Counted from the first letter of the stretch, positions 27,232 through 36,138 are shown. The stretch: 52,032 nucleotides of DNA from Candidatus Zhuqueibacterota bacterium (GCA_016931935.1 JAFGDW010000022.1:1-52032); one strand, 5' to 3'. The notes: a model not told the origin generated them from the sequence alone. A program made the numbers and translations.

Positions 27232-27381
27232 TATTTTGATTTTTTAGAGTTATAACGGCTAAAATTACAAAAAAATACATCAATTGACAACTCATGACAA
27301 CCTTTTTTTTGAAATGACGTCTAATCAGTGTAACATACTTTTTCCAACCAGCCTTCCCCGAAATGAAACCGTGAGAAAACT

Positions 27382-27897
27382 ATGAAACTACGTGTTTGTT
27401 TAATCTGTCTTGCCTTTTTGTCTTCCTTCCAATCTTTAGCCAGTGCCAATCCCGAAACATCACATAAAACGTTTCGCGTCCCCCTGGTGGACGATCACAT
27501 TACTGTTGATGCGCGGCTGGATGAAACTATTTGGTCGCAAGCCGTACGAATCGATGCAAACATTGAAGTGCGTCCGGGTGAAAATATTCCGGCGCCGGTG
27601 AAGACTGAAGTTCTGATTGCACATAATCATACCCATCTTTTTGTTGGATTTATTGCTCATGATCCCGAGCCTTCAAAAATCCGCGCTCGATTGTGCGATC
27701 GCGACCAGATTTTTGATGACGACTGGGTGCTGATTCTGTTCGATACATTTAACGATCAACGGCGAACTTATGATTTTGCGTGCAATCCATTGGGGATTCA
27801 AGCAGAAATGATAGAGACAACGACCGGCGATGGTGGCGAGTGGGATGTGCCATTTGGGAATCCGACGGTCGCATCACCGACGAAGGTTATATTGTAG
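27382..27897 (+). pseudogene. DUF5916 outer-membrane protein, N-terminal part (frameshifted)
   Basis: Encodes a signal peptide (about 1-22) and a CBM9-like domain (ITVDARLDETIW.., FVGFIAHDPEPSKIRARLCDRD, NPLGIQAEM) of the DUF5916 family. At 27844-27849 the frame changes: GAT GTG CC reads on as FGNPTVASPTKV and stops at 27897. Removing two bases (GT or TG at 27847-27849) gives W-D-A-I-W-E-S-D-G and restores the frame that continues to 29612, producing a normal 742-aa protein. The break is a 2-nt insertion, either genuine pseudogenisation or an assembly error. Confidence 0.85.
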
Positions 27898-29612
27898 AAA
27901 TGTCGATTCCGTTCAGTTCGCTTAATTTCCCGCGCAGTGAAGGCGAGCAAACGTGGGGCTTCGATGCCGTACGCAGTTATCCGCGCTCCGTGCGCCATCA
28001 TATCGGAGCCTGGGTGCGGGACCGCAACAATAATTGTTATATGTGCCAGGCAGATAAATTGGTCGGATTCGCAGGCGTGACACCAGGTCGAAATATTGAA
28101 TTTGATCCAACAATGTCAGGGATTATTACCGAGGAACGCGTCGATGAGACCGCCAGGCCGTTCCATACAGCCGAGCGAAAATTCGAACCCGGGCTGACCG
28201 CTCAGTGGGGCGTAACTCCCAATTTGACACTGAGCACAACCCTGAATCCCGATTTTTCCAATGTGGAATCCGACATTCTGCAACTGGATATCAATAATCA
28301 ATTTGCGATCTATTATCCTGAAAAACGACAGTTTTTTCTTGAGGGCGCCGACTTTTTTAGCACGCCATTTACCGTAGTACATACACGATCATCGGCAGAT
28401 CCCAAATGGGGGGTAAAATTTACCGGTAAAGAAGGCGCAAGTGGTATCGGTTACTATACAGTTCAGGATAATATCACAAATATCTTGATTCCCGGTACTG
28501 AAGGATCAGATTCCGATTCATACAATCAAAAATCAGTCGGCTCTGTATTCCGCTACAAACGCGACGTGCTAAAATCATCGAATCTCGGACTCATTTTGAC
28601 CGATCGTGAGGGGGAAAACTATTTCAATCGGCTTGGCGGTATCGATGGCGATTTTAAATTCACACAAAAAAATCGGGTGACATTTCAGGTGCTTCAATCG
28701 AACACCAGTTACACGGATAGTATCCGGTCGGAATATGATCAACGTGCAGGCGATATTACAGGTACAGCCTGGTATGCCCACTATTGGTATAACACACGAT
28801 CGCTTGATTTTTTCGCTACCCATGAAGAAGTCGATCGTCCGTTTCGAGCAGATTTGGGATTCATTACCCAGGTTGGCTACAAATACGATGAACTGGCCGT
28901 GGACTATCAATGGCAGCATGATCCGGGATACTGGTACACTATTTTTGAATTATTCAGCAGTTTTAACTATCGGCGTGATCAATCGGGAAATTTATTGCAT
29001 CGTGCGTATGCCTATAACTGGTACTATGAAGGTCCAAAACAATCACATGCGCATATTTATGGCGAGTTTGCCAAAGATTATTATGATGGCGCAGAGTTTA
29101 GGCTGGAATGGTTGGATGCATGCACTGGACTTTATTTAACGCCTGCACTTTTTGTGCATTTGTACGGCCGTTTTGGTGATCGTATCGATTATGCGAACAC
29201 ACGTTTAGGCCAGTCGATCCTATTAAATCCGAATATTCTGCTTCGGATTGGGCTGCATATAAAAATAGAAGCATCTCATACCTATGAACATCTTGATGTA
29301 GCAGGTGGCCGTCTTTATAAGGCGGATATTAGTTATTTGAAACTGATGTACCAGTTTAATAAACGCACGTTTCTACGAACGATTTTTCAATACAAAAATT
29401 ACAAACGGAATTTGGCATTATATATTGACGATGAAGATGTTAATGCCAGGACGCAAAAATTGTTTACGCAGATTTTGTTTTCCTACAAAATCAATCCCCA
29501 AACCATGTTTTTTCTTGGCTACTCAGACGACTATCTCAGTGATCAGGAAATCGACCTGATTCAGACTAACCGCACCGTGTTCACGAAAATTGGCTACGCA
29601 TACACACTCTAA
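27849..29612 (+). pseudogene. DUF5916 outer-membrane protein, C-terminal part (frameshifted)
   Basis: Continuation of the gene that starts at 27382, in another frame from about 27849 (an ORF extends back to 27780 but that part is spurious). It contains the end of the CBM9-like domain (DEGYIVEMSIPFSSLNF) and then the DUF5916 beta-barrel region (NPDFSNVESDILQLDINNQF, YYPEKRQFFLEGADFF), ending in an aromatic barrel strand (IGYAYTL). The family is found in outer membranes of FCB bacteria next to carbohydrate genes; its function is unproven. No ribosome-binding site exists for a separate start here, so it is probably untranslated unless the frame is rescued. Confidence 0.85.
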
Positions 29613-29630
29613 TTATTTTTCTCCTTACAA

Positions 29631-29668
29631 AAAAATCCCGGTTTTATTCAAATAAGGCCGGGATTTTT
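29631..29668 (+). terminator. Rho-independent terminator after the DUF5916 gene
   Basis: AAAAATCCCGG (29631-29641) pairs with CCGGGATTTTT (29658-29668), with a 16-nt loop and a T-rich end, 18 bp after the stop codon at 29612. The A-run on the other side makes it potentially bidirectional. Confidence 0.85.
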
Positions 29669-30059
29669 ATTAAATACATGTTAAGGAATATTTTTCATGT
29701 CATTGATTGTGGCGTGCAATGCTTTTATGCGTTACACAGTGCAGGCCATAAAGGGACCGCACTCCGATACCGAACTTAAATTCCTTATCTTAACAAGAAT
29801 AACATCAAATATATGTCAGTCATTTCTCCAGAGTTAGCCAGGAAACTTATAGTCATATAATAAAAACACCGTTTTTGCTGCTTAAATTGTTGTTTGGCAC
29901 GTTGCAAAATGAGTATGAAAATATGAAACCTTTTTAATAATACATAGTTCTACTGTTTCTTATGGGCAGTTTTGCCCAGAAAATAGTTGTACAGGAATTG
30001 GCTGCGAGTAAGGAACGCTCAGGTTTTGATCGCGGTTGCCCTGGTTTGTGCCTCAATGA
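29669..30059. other. Intergenic region upstream of the hemerythrin leader
   Basis: About 390 bp of AT-rich DNA without an ORF that has a ribosome-binding site. A stretch near 29750-29800 (CTCCGATACCGAACTT) faintly resembles the 5S rRNA core but does not fold as 5S. The hemerythrin promoter must lie here or in the following leader. Confidence 0.35.
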
Positions 30060-30185
30060 AATGTGATAACCCATACTCGTAACCGAACGGATAAGGTTGT
30101 CGTCTTTCCGACTTAAATCCGGAACGCCGGATGCTGTCTTGTTACGACAGCATAAGCAGGACGTACGACTTTTCTGCCTCCAAAG
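30060..30185 (+). other. Structured leader upstream of the hemerythrin gene
   Basis: Consecutive hairpins can be drawn: GTCG/CGAC (about 30099-30111), ATCCGG-AACG-CCGGAT (30117-30132, 6 bp) and ATGCTGTC-TTGTTAC-GACAGCAT (30131-30153, 8 bp), then GCAG/CTGC flanking ACGTACGACTTTT. The stems lie 80-180 nt before the hemerythrin ATG, as a 5' leader would. I cannot match it to a known riboswitch class. Confidence 0.35.
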
Positions 30186-30239
30186 TTGATTTTTTCCCCG
30201 CTAACTAACATTACTCGAACAAATCAAAGGAGATATATT

Positions 30240-30902
30240 ATGGCACACAATGTCGATATTGCAGCGGACCTTGAACGGGTCCATGGCGCTATTACACGTG
30301 CGCTTGAAGTGGCCGTTGAAAGCAGTGCGAAAATACAAGCCGAAGTTCCAACGGACCACGAATTACACGGATTCACAATGTTCATCGATTGCTTTGTAAC
30401 ATTTCTTGAAGGACATCATGAAGTTGAAGATGACATTGCATTTCCCTATTTCAAAGATAAACTTCCGGAAACACCTTTTGAAAAATTGATTGGAGATCAC
30501 CGTGAAATGGTGGGCATTCTTAAGCAGATCGATACTGCAAACAGTAAACTCAAATCATTTGATAACATTTCAACGGCTGCTGGTGAATTAAACAATCAAC
30601 TTATCAAATTGAAAAAACTATGGTATCCACACATTGACATCGAACAAACCCATCTGTGTGGTGATTGCGTCTGTTCTGTTGCACCGCAAATAGATCAGGC
30701 CAAACTGGCAGCGCGGATTGGCCAACACAACCAGGAACAATCAAAACCAGCGCAACTGATGCTGCCATTTCTATTATACAATATGCCCCGCGAAGTCAGA
30801 ACTGTTTTTGCGCAAAGTTTTCCGTGGATTGTGACAGGTGTGCTGATTCCGCTTATCTGGAAAAACAAATGGCGTCCGATGAAACCGTATTTGTTGGCAT
30901 AA
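30240..30902 (+). CDS. Hemerythrin-domain protein
   Basis: 220 aa. The start at 30240 (ATGGCACACAAT) is chosen because AAAGGAGAT lies about 8 nt upstream; an 18-codon in-frame extension has no such site. It is a four-helix hemerythrin-like bundle with di-iron ligand candidates His15 (LERVHG), His59/His60 and Glu63 (EGHHEVEDDIAFP), His87 (GDHREM) and His131/Glu135 (WYPHIDIEQTH). Cys140, Cys143 and Cys145 (CGDCVC) follow, then a basic/hydrophobic C-terminus (residues about 190-220) that may touch the membrane. Family members bind O2 or sense oxidative/NO stress; the role here is not fixed. It stands alone after a structured leader. Confidence 0.88.
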   Translation: MAHNVDIAADLERVHGAITRALEVAVESSAKIQAEVPTDHELHGFTMFIDCFVTFLEGHHEVEDDIAFPYFKDKLPETPFEKLIGDHREMVGILKQIDTANSKLKSFDNISTAAGELNNQLIKLKKLWYPHIDIEQTHLCGDCVCSVAPQIDQAKLAARIGQHNQEQSKPAQLMLPFLLYNMPREVRTVFAQSFPWIVTGVLIPLIWKNKWRPMKPYLLA

Positions 30903-31091
30903 TAAGGAGAATAATAAATTACTGATGTACCAGGCATAGTTATGGAAATTTTTGGATTTTTTTTAAATCTAAATCGGAACAAATTAGTCTTGTATTTGTT
31001 TATTTTTAGATATAGGATTATATTGGTTTGATTTTAGGTTGTAAAAAATAATACGTTTGAATCGTATGTGTTCACAGGTCTGTGGAATGCG

Positions 31092-31182
31092 AACGTGCTA
31101 CGCACTTTTATTTGATAAATTCCGCTTATATTTCAGATGCCAATGCATTTGCTTAGGTGTTCAAGCGCGTAGCACGCTTAGC
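31092..31182. repeat. MITE-like element with GTGCTACGC terminal inverted repeats
   Basis: The left end AACGTGCTACGCACTT (31092-31107) and the complement of the right end GCTAAGCGTGCTACGCGCTT (31163-31182) share the core CGTGCTACGC. About 55 bp of AT-rich, non-coding DNA lies between. A shortened copy whose two ends abut is at 33358-33395, including the same TTAGC right flank. Confidence 0.65.
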
Positions 31183-31232
31183 CCCCTGTGAATGGATACT
31201 TTGAATCATTGATAAATTTATATAATGTTGAT

Positions 31233-31272
31233 AGATGTAGTCCATCCTAAAACTGTAGTATGGACTACATCT
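31233..31272 (+). promoter_or_regulatory. Perfect 13-bp inverted repeat upstream of the lipoprotein gene
   Basis: AGATGTAGTCCAT (31233-31245) and ATGGACTACATCT (31260-31272) are exactly complementary, with a 14-nt loop, 94 bp before the ATG at 31366. No T run follows, so it is not a standard terminator. It could be an operator, an mRNA leader hairpin or a repeat. Confidence 0.45.
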
Positions 31273-31365
31273 CATTCGATACGAAGTTTTAAAAATATTT
31301 TACGATAAGCTCCAAATCAAAACATGAAGGATGCAGTTATGTAAAAGAAATCAGGAGAGAACAAT

Positions 31366-32589
31366 ATGAATCAAATGAAACGAGTACTTATCTTACCCGG
31401 AATAGCTATTTTTGCAATTTTAATTACGACAAGCTGTTCCAAAAATACCGTAAAAAAGAAAAGTCCAACCGAACCATCCACTGAAACCAATGTAATCGTT
31501 ACTGTAATTCCTGATGAAGTAAGATTGGCGCCCGGTGAATCCCATAAATTTGACGCAATGGTTTCTGGCGCTGCCGATACTTCCGTCACCTGGAGCATTA
31601 ATCCAAATCAGGGCAGCATCGATAATCAAGGCCGTTATACCGCGCCTGCCAGCATCACGCCAAGTTCACTGACAGTAAAAGTAAAGGCGACCTCCAATGC
31701 TGATAATAACGCATCTGCAGAAGCATTTGCTATTATTGAAAAACCGGTCGTTGATCAGGCTGCAACCGCTAAAGCCGGATATGGTGCTTCCGATTTTGTA
31801 CGCACCAGCGCGACAGATGGCGCCAGCTTGTGTGCCGAGGCAGTGTGGGAAGCAAGTCTTCAAAATGGCGGACAATTAGTAACCACCGGAACACTAACAC
31901 AATCGGGACAAAATTTCATATATAATTCAACACCAAACAACAAACTTCTAGTTAAATTTTCTAATGGCACACAAATCGAATTTATGATTTCTGCATTTAA
32001 TGGAGACTTTTCATCCACTGCGTCCAACTTTCTGGAAAATGATCATCAGTTTTTCTTCTCGGCAAAAGCAGAAGGCTCCATGAATTTGCAGGTACAATCA
32101 TTACAGAATGGTGGCACGAAACAAGCCGTAGTTTCGGGCACAATTATTTATGAAAACACCAGCTATACCGTAAATATGACAGAACAGGGGAGCTATACAT
32201 CCAGCGTTGATGTGGGCAGCGCCGAATATGAAGTGCAGGAACAAACAACCGGTACTATAACTGCATCCGGATTCAATTTAACGATCAATGAGCAATATCG
32301 TTATAAAAGTATTTATGTGGACAATTTTGTAGAGAACATAGATCGCGTTGTGAATAACTCCTGGACACAGGATGGCGTGAATTATGCATTGAACAACGTT
32401 CGTGTACGAAAAGCATTTTTCAATACTAAACCATCGGAGTTAGACAGTTACTGGATCGTGCAAGGGACGTTAATAGAAAACGGTTCGGTGATTGGTCAAA
32501 TGGGCGCAGAAACAACGGCGCTAAAACTTCAAATCTTCATGCAACTTCCTGATGAAAAAGTGATTCTGGAAGAGTACTTGTTGAATTAG
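31366..32589 (+). CDS. Lipoprotein with bacterial Ig-like domain
   Basis: 407 aa. The lipoprotein signal ends in ITTSC (Cys about 24) followed by a Ser/Thr/Lys linker. Residues about 40-125 are a Big_2-like Ig domain (VRLAPGESHKFDA.., VTWSINPNQGSIDNQGRYTAP). The remaining ~270 residues are beta-rich, with repeated Gln/Asn/Thr-containing strands (e.g. GSMNLQVQSLQNGG) and no recognised domain. AGGAGAG lies 7-8 nt before the ATG. It probably sits at the inner or outer membrane; its partner is unknown. Downstream is the VOC gene after 66 bp, which may be in the same transcript. Confidence 0.8.
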   Translation: MNQMKRVLILPGIAIFAILITTSCSKNTVKKKSPTEPSTETNVIVTVIPDEVRLAPGESHKFDAMVSGAADTSVTWSINPNQGSIDNQGRYTAPASITPSSLTVKVKATSNADNNASAEAFAIIEKPVVDQAATAKAGYGASDFVRTSATDGASLCAEAVWEASLQNGGQLVTTGTLTQSGQNFIYNSTPNNKLLVKFSNGTQIEFMISAFNGDFSSTASNFLENDHQFFFSAKAEGSMNLQVQSLQNGGTKQAVVSGTIIYENTSYTVNMTEQGSYTSSVDVGSAEYEVQEQTTGTITASGFNLTINEQYRYKSIYVDNFVENIDRVVNNSWTQDGVNYALNNVRVRKAFFNTKPSELDSYWIVQGTLIENGSVIGQMGAETTALKLQIFMQLPDEKVILEEYLLN

Positions 32590-32655
32590 TATATAATTCA
32601 CACCAGGTATTTCAAAAATACGCGGAATTTGGTATTCCACAAAACAGGAGCAAAT

Positions 32656-33039
32656 ATGAGCACTCAAAAAACTGGCACAATCGGCTGGGTCGATCTGACT
32701 GTTCCCGATGCCGAAAAAATCCGGGAATTTTATCAACAAGTGGTTGGCTGGAAGAACGAACCGCTCGACATGGGCGGATATAATGACCATAGCATGATTC
32801 CGGCAGACGGTTCCGATCCGGTTGCCGGTATATGTCACACTCGCGGTGTGAACACCCAATTGCCACCGGTGTGGCTAATTTATATTACAGTGGATGATTT
32901 GGAAGCAAGCATGGCAGCTTGTCAGGCAAACAATGGAACCATACTAATTCCACCCAAAGGTGAAAAAGGGAGTAACCGATTTTGTGTGATTAAAGATCCG
33001 GCTGGTGCCGTAGCTGCTTTGTACGAACAGGCAAAATAA
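32656..33039 (+). CDS. VOC-family (glyoxalase/bleomycin-resistance fold) protein
   Basis: 127 aa. The start at 32656 (ATGAGCACTCAA) has AGGAG 6 nt upstream; the ORF opens 9 codons earlier without one. It is a two-module betaalphabetabetabeta fold: GTIGWVDLTVPDAEKIREFY at the N-terminus, GGYNDHSMIPADGSDPVAGI mid-protein, VWLIYITVDDLEASM for the second module and FCVIKDPAGAVAALYE at the end. Similar single-domain proteins are usually annotated only as VOC proteins; enzymatic function is unknown. The next gene begins 35 bp downstream. Confidence 0.85.
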   Translation: MSTQKTGTIGWVDLTVPDAEKIREFYQQVVGWKNEPLDMGGYNDHSMIPADGSDPVAGICHTRGVNTQLPPVWLIYITVDDLEASMAACQANNGTILIPPKGEKGSNRFCVIKDPAGAVAALYEQAK

Positions 33040-33074
33040 AATTGTTTCCTATGATGGAGGTCAATATAAATTCC

Positions 33075-33386
33075 ATGAGCGAGAAAGTGCGTTGTGAAAC
33101 ACCAACGCCGGGAAAACAGCCAACAAATATTGACAGATGGAAATATGAAACGGTTCGTCAGGCAATTTTTGATGTGTTGGCTGCCCATTCGGATAATGTC
33201 TTATTTCAGGATTTGCCGCATCTGGTGGCAGCACAGTTATCGCCCGAACAGATCACACGTCTTGGCTCGGTTTCCTGGTACACAACCACAGTAAAGTTGG
33301 ATATGGAGGTACGCGGTGAGATAACACGGATCCCCAATGCCAACCCCCAGCGTTTACAACGTGCTACACACTTTCAAAGTGCGTAG
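33075..33386 (+). CDS. Small DUF6958-like protein ending in a repeat element
   Basis: 103 aa from the ATG at 33075. GGAGG at 33056-33060 is 14 nt away, longer than usual, and no closer start codon is in frame. The segment RWKYETVRQAIFDVL.. LGSVSWYTTTVKLDMEVRG EITRI matches my memory of the DUF6958 family, a compact winged-helix-like domain of unknown role. The last residues (RATHFQSA) and the TAG stop (33384-33386) are encoded by the palindromic repeat at 33358-33395, so the original C-terminus has been replaced or trimmed. Probably co-transcribed with the VOC gene. Confidence 0.72.
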   Translation: MSEKVRCETPTPGKQPTNIDRWKYETVRQAIFDVLAAHSDNVLFQDLPHLVAAQLSPEQITRLGSVSWYTTTVKLDMEVRGEITRIPNANPQRLQRATHFQSA

Positions 33387-33395
33387 CACATTAGC
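33358..33395. repeat. Short palindromic copy of the GTGCTACGC element
   Basis: GTGCTACACACTTT-C-AAAGTGCGTAGCAC (33361-33389) is a near-perfect palindrome flanked by AAC and ATTAGC, as at 31092-31182 but with the inner ~55 bp missing. It overlaps the 3' end of the upstream gene and provides its stop codon. Confidence 0.7.
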
Positions 33396-33530
33396 TCACA
33401 ACACAATTTTTTTATAAAAAATCTATTGTGGAAATGTATTTTTTTAGCTACTATTAATTTAGCACTGCATTCTGCACGACCTTCCCACCGATATTTTTTT
33501 TATCTGAAAACATCAAAAAGAGGCGTCTGC

Positions 33531-34865
33531 ATGGAAAATCAAATTTCTCGTCGAGAATTTATGAAACGCAGTTCCCTGGCAGCCAGTAGTATTGCTGTGG
33601 GAGCTATGTCTATGTCAGCTAAAAGTTACGCGCGGATAATAGGCGCAAATGAACGCATTAACTTTGCGATCGTTGGCTTGCATGGCCGTGGTAAAGCGCA
33701 TTTAAGTTCAATTTCCAAGTGCGACAATGCGGTGGTCACACATATCTGTGATGTGGACAAACGAGAACTGGATTTGGTCTCGGCAATGGTAAACGAGAAG
33801 TATGGCCAATTGCCCGTAACTGAAAAAGACATCCGCAATCTGGTGGAAGATAAATCGATCGATGCGATCACGATTGCATCGCCAGAGCACTGGCACACGC
33901 CCATGGCGATTATGGGACTGGAAGCCGGCAAACATGTGTATATCGAAAAGCCGTGCAGTCACAATCCTCGCGAAGGTGAGCTTCTCATTAAAGCACAGCA
34001 AAAATATAACAGACTTGTGCAATTGGGCAATCAGCAACGATCTTGCCCAACCACACAGGGCATTATTAAGCGTATTCACAGCGGTTTGATTGGCCGCGTT
34101 TACTACTGCAAAGCGTGGTACAGTAACACGCGAACCAGTATCGGTGTGGGTAAGGAAGTGCCTGTGCCCGATTATCTGGATTGGGAATTGTGGCAAGGAC
34201 CGGCGCCCCGGCGTCAGTACAAGGATAATATTCATCCGTATAATTGGCACTGGTTTTGGCATTGGGGCGCTGGCGAAACCTTAAACAATGGCACGCATGA
34301 GGTTGATATTTCACGCTGGGCGTTGCAGGTGGGCTATCCGCAACAAATAACCGCAACCGGCGGCCGCTATCATGATAACGATGATTGGGAATTTTATGAT
34401 ACCCTTATAACAAATTTTGAGTATGGTGATGAAATGATCGCGTGGGAAGGCTTAAGCTGCCAGGGCAAGAAATATTACAACCGCGGCCGTGGCACTACGG
34501 TTCATGGTACCGAAGGCACTGTTCTGATCGACCGTGACGGTTTTATTGTATTTGATCGTGATGAGAATGTTGTGGAAGAATATAAGAAACCTGTCGAAGA
34601 TGCCAGCATGGATATTGTCGGCGCCGGCCCGATGACAACCTGGCATTTTCAGAATTTTATTAATGCCATTCGCATGGGAGAAAAATTGAATTCGCCGATT
34701 TATGAAGGCAACGTTGCTGTTACCATGCTGCAGCTCTCGAACATCGCCTGGAAGACCCGACGATCGCTGCAAATTGATCCGGCAAACGGTCACATTCGTC
34801 ACGACAAGAAAGCGATGCAGATGTGGAGCAGAGAATATGAAAACGGGTGGGAACCAAAGGTTTGA
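33531..34865 (+). CDS. Gfo/Idh/MocA-family oxidoreductase with Tat signal
   Basis: 444 aa. The start at 33531 is chosen because AGAGG lies about 8 nt upstream and because the product then begins with a perfect twin-arginine signal (ISRREFMKRSS, Arg7-Arg8); the longer ORF places this 35 residues inside. The NAD(P)-binding Rossmann domain follows (INFAIVGLHGRGKAHL), then ITIASPEHWH and the conserved EKP (residues about 142-146), with the C-terminal alpha/beta domain containing HWFWHWGAGETLNNGTHEVD. Such Tat-exported members occur in polysaccharide-degrading bacteria and act on sugars or glycosides; the substrate is unknown. Ends about 210 bp before the CMD gene. Confidence 0.9.
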   Translation: MENQISRREFMKRSSLAASSIAVGAMSMSAKSYARIIGANERINFAIVGLHGRGKAHLSSISKCDNAVVTHICDVDKRELDLVSAMVNEKYGQLPVTEKDIRNLVEDKSIDAITIASPEHWHTPMAIMGLEAGKHVYIEKPCSHNPREGELLIKAQQKYNRLVQLGNQQRSCPTTQGIIKRIHSGLIGRVYYCKAWYSNTRTSIGVGKEVPVPDYLDWELWQGPAPRRQYKDNIHPYNWHWFWHWGAGETLNNGTHEVDISRWALQVGYPQQITATGGRYHDNDDWEFYDTLITNFEYGDEMIAWEGLSCQGKKYYNRGRGTTVHGTEGTVLIDRDGFIVFDRDENVVEEYKKPVEDASMDIVGAGPMTTWHFQNFINAIRMGEKLNSPIYEGNVAVTMLQLSNIAWKTRRSLQIDPANGHIRHDKKAMQMWSREYENGWEPKV

Positions 34866-35077
34866 TGTCACCGGAATAGATGATTTGATAATGGCTTTTC
34901 TCAATTGTTCACGGGAGAATCCTTCTTTGTATGAATTGGTATTTAGGGATTTGTTATCCGGCAGCCGGTGGACGTATGGAAACCATTTATGATATGCACC
35001 GCTCTCGATAAAAAGTTGCTTGGAAATTTCAAAAGAATTCAGTATGTTTTAGTCTTAATGATTCTATCAGGTGACCA

Positions 35078-35434
35078 ATGAATGACATGGAAAAATTCAC
35101 CGCCGAACGTGAGGCATTGAACAAACTGGTACTCGATTATGGCGGTCTGGAAATAAAACGATTCTTCAGTCTTGACTCGCAGGTATATCGTGAAGGCAGC
35201 ATTCCGGTAAAATACAAAGAGCTAATGGGATTAGTAGCTTCGCTGGTATTGCGTTGTGATGATTGTGTGAAATATCATATCGGCAGAGCATTCGATGAAA
35301 ACGTGACCGATTCAGAAATGGAAGAAACCATGGCAATTGGATTGGTTGTGGGTGGGTCGATTACGATTCCCCACTTACGCCGGGCGATTAAAGCATGGGA
35401 TGAGCTGAAACAGAAGGGGAATACTAATGAGTGA
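35078..35434 (+). CDS. Carboxymuconolactone-decarboxylase/AhpD-like protein
   Basis: 118 aa, the usual size. The CMD signature is complete: KYKELMGLVASLVLRCDDC followed by VKYHIGRA, with Cys60-x2-Cys63 and His67, the redox site of AhpD-like peroxidase partners. AGGTGA lies before the ATG. The gene overlaps the next by 8 nt (ATGAGTGA), so the pair is translationally coupled. A shared redox theme with the fRMsr-like neighbour suggests oxidative-stress or thiol chemistry. This last point is inference. Confidence 0.9.
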   Translation: MNDMEKFTAEREALNKLVLDYGGLEIKRFFSLDSQVYREGSIPVKYKELMGLVASLVLRCDDCVKYHIGRAFDENVTDSEMEETMAIGLVVGGSITIPHLRRAIKAWDELKQKGNTNE

Positions 35435-35900
35435 GCAAACAAAACAATTCGAGAAAATTCGGCAGGAAGTTGACAATATAACCGGGCAATCGCTTTCCAA
35501 AAAAGAAATTCTACAAAAAATTTGTGATTTGCTACATTCCCGTATATCCCATTACAACTGGGTGGGATTTTATTTGACCGATCCTGAGAAAAAAGATGAA
35601 TTAGTGCTTGGTCCATTTACCGGCGATCCAACGGAGCACACCCGGATTACTTTTGGTCAGGGAATCTGTGGACAGGCTGCAGAACGCCGCGAGACGTTTG
35701 TGGTACAGGATGTTTCACTGGAGACGAATTATCTGGCATGCAGTCCGTTTGTAAAGTCGGAGATTGTCATTCCCATATTCAAAAAGGGCAATGTTGTTGG
35801 CGAACTGGATATCGATTCCCACCAGCTATCACCGTTCACGCAGTTTGATCAGGATTTGCTTGAGTGTATTTGCGCCAAATTATCGACAGATGTATTGTAG
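35427..35900 (+). CDS. GAF-domain protein, free-Met-(R)-sulfoxide-reductase-like, incomplete Cys set
   Basis: 157-aa single GAF domain of the fRMsr type (HYNWVGFYL.., GPFTGDPTEHTRITFGQGIC, SEIVIPIFKKGNVVGELDID). In fRMsr enzymes three Cys matter (84, 94, 118 in the E. coli protein). Here the equivalents of 94 and 118 are present (Cys81 in GICG, Cys105 in YLACSP, the same 24-residue spacing), but the position of Cys84 is His71 (EHTRI). The protein may use Cys81/Cys105, be a sensor, or have a different substrate. Overlaps the CMD gene and is followed by a strong terminator. Confidence 0.82.
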   Translation: MSEQTKQFEKIRQEVDNITGQSLSKKEILQKICDLLHSRISHYNWVGFYLTDPEKKDELVLGPFTGDPTEHTRITFGQGICGQAAERRETFVVQDVSLETNYLACSPFVKSEIVIPIFKKGNVVGELDIDSHQLSPFTQFDQDLLECICAKLSTDVL

Positions 35901-35995
35901 GTAAAAAACAATACTATTATTCTTATTGAAATCACATCCTACGTAAACCTCGCCAAAATCCTGTTATAAAAAGTTGTCGACAATTGAAATTTCAC

Positions 35996-36029
35996 AAACT
36001 TCCGAAATCCCATAATTTCGGAAGTTTTT
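35996..36029 (+). terminator. Rho-independent terminator of the CMD-GAF operon
   Basis: AAACTTCCGAAAT (35996-36008) pairs perfectly with ATTTCGGAAGTTT (36015-36027), 6-nt loop, ending in a run of five T. It lies about 95 bp after the GAF stop codon. Confidence 0.9.
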
Positions 36030-36138
36030 CTAATGATAGACACATGATTTGAATTTTCACGGAAAAATTTTTATTGCATGAGTAAAATAATCATTTGTAT
36101 ATATCAGTCTCACTTTTTGGAGCTCAAGAGGTAATATT

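Larger units (their letters stand above)
30903..31365. other. 463-bp intergenic region carrying a repeat and a hairpin
   Basis: Between the hemerythrin and lipoprotein genes. It contains the GTGCTACGC inverted-repeat element (31092-31182) and a perfect 13-bp hairpin (31233-31272), both listed separately. No coding region is visible. Confidence 0.5.

Noticed and set aside
29740..29800. 5S rRNA-like core (CTCCGATACCGAACTT)
   Set aside because: Only a short match; the flanks do not form the helices of 5S rRNA and no other rRNA is near.
29891..29905. Sigma-54 promoter look-alike (TTTGGCACGTTGC)
   Set aside because: GG and GC are two bases too close (TGGCAC and TTGC are separated by 1 nt rather than 5).
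33426..33530. 35-codon extension of the Gfo/Idh/MocA gene
   Set aside because: It would bury the twin-arginine signal; AGAGG supports the start at 33531.
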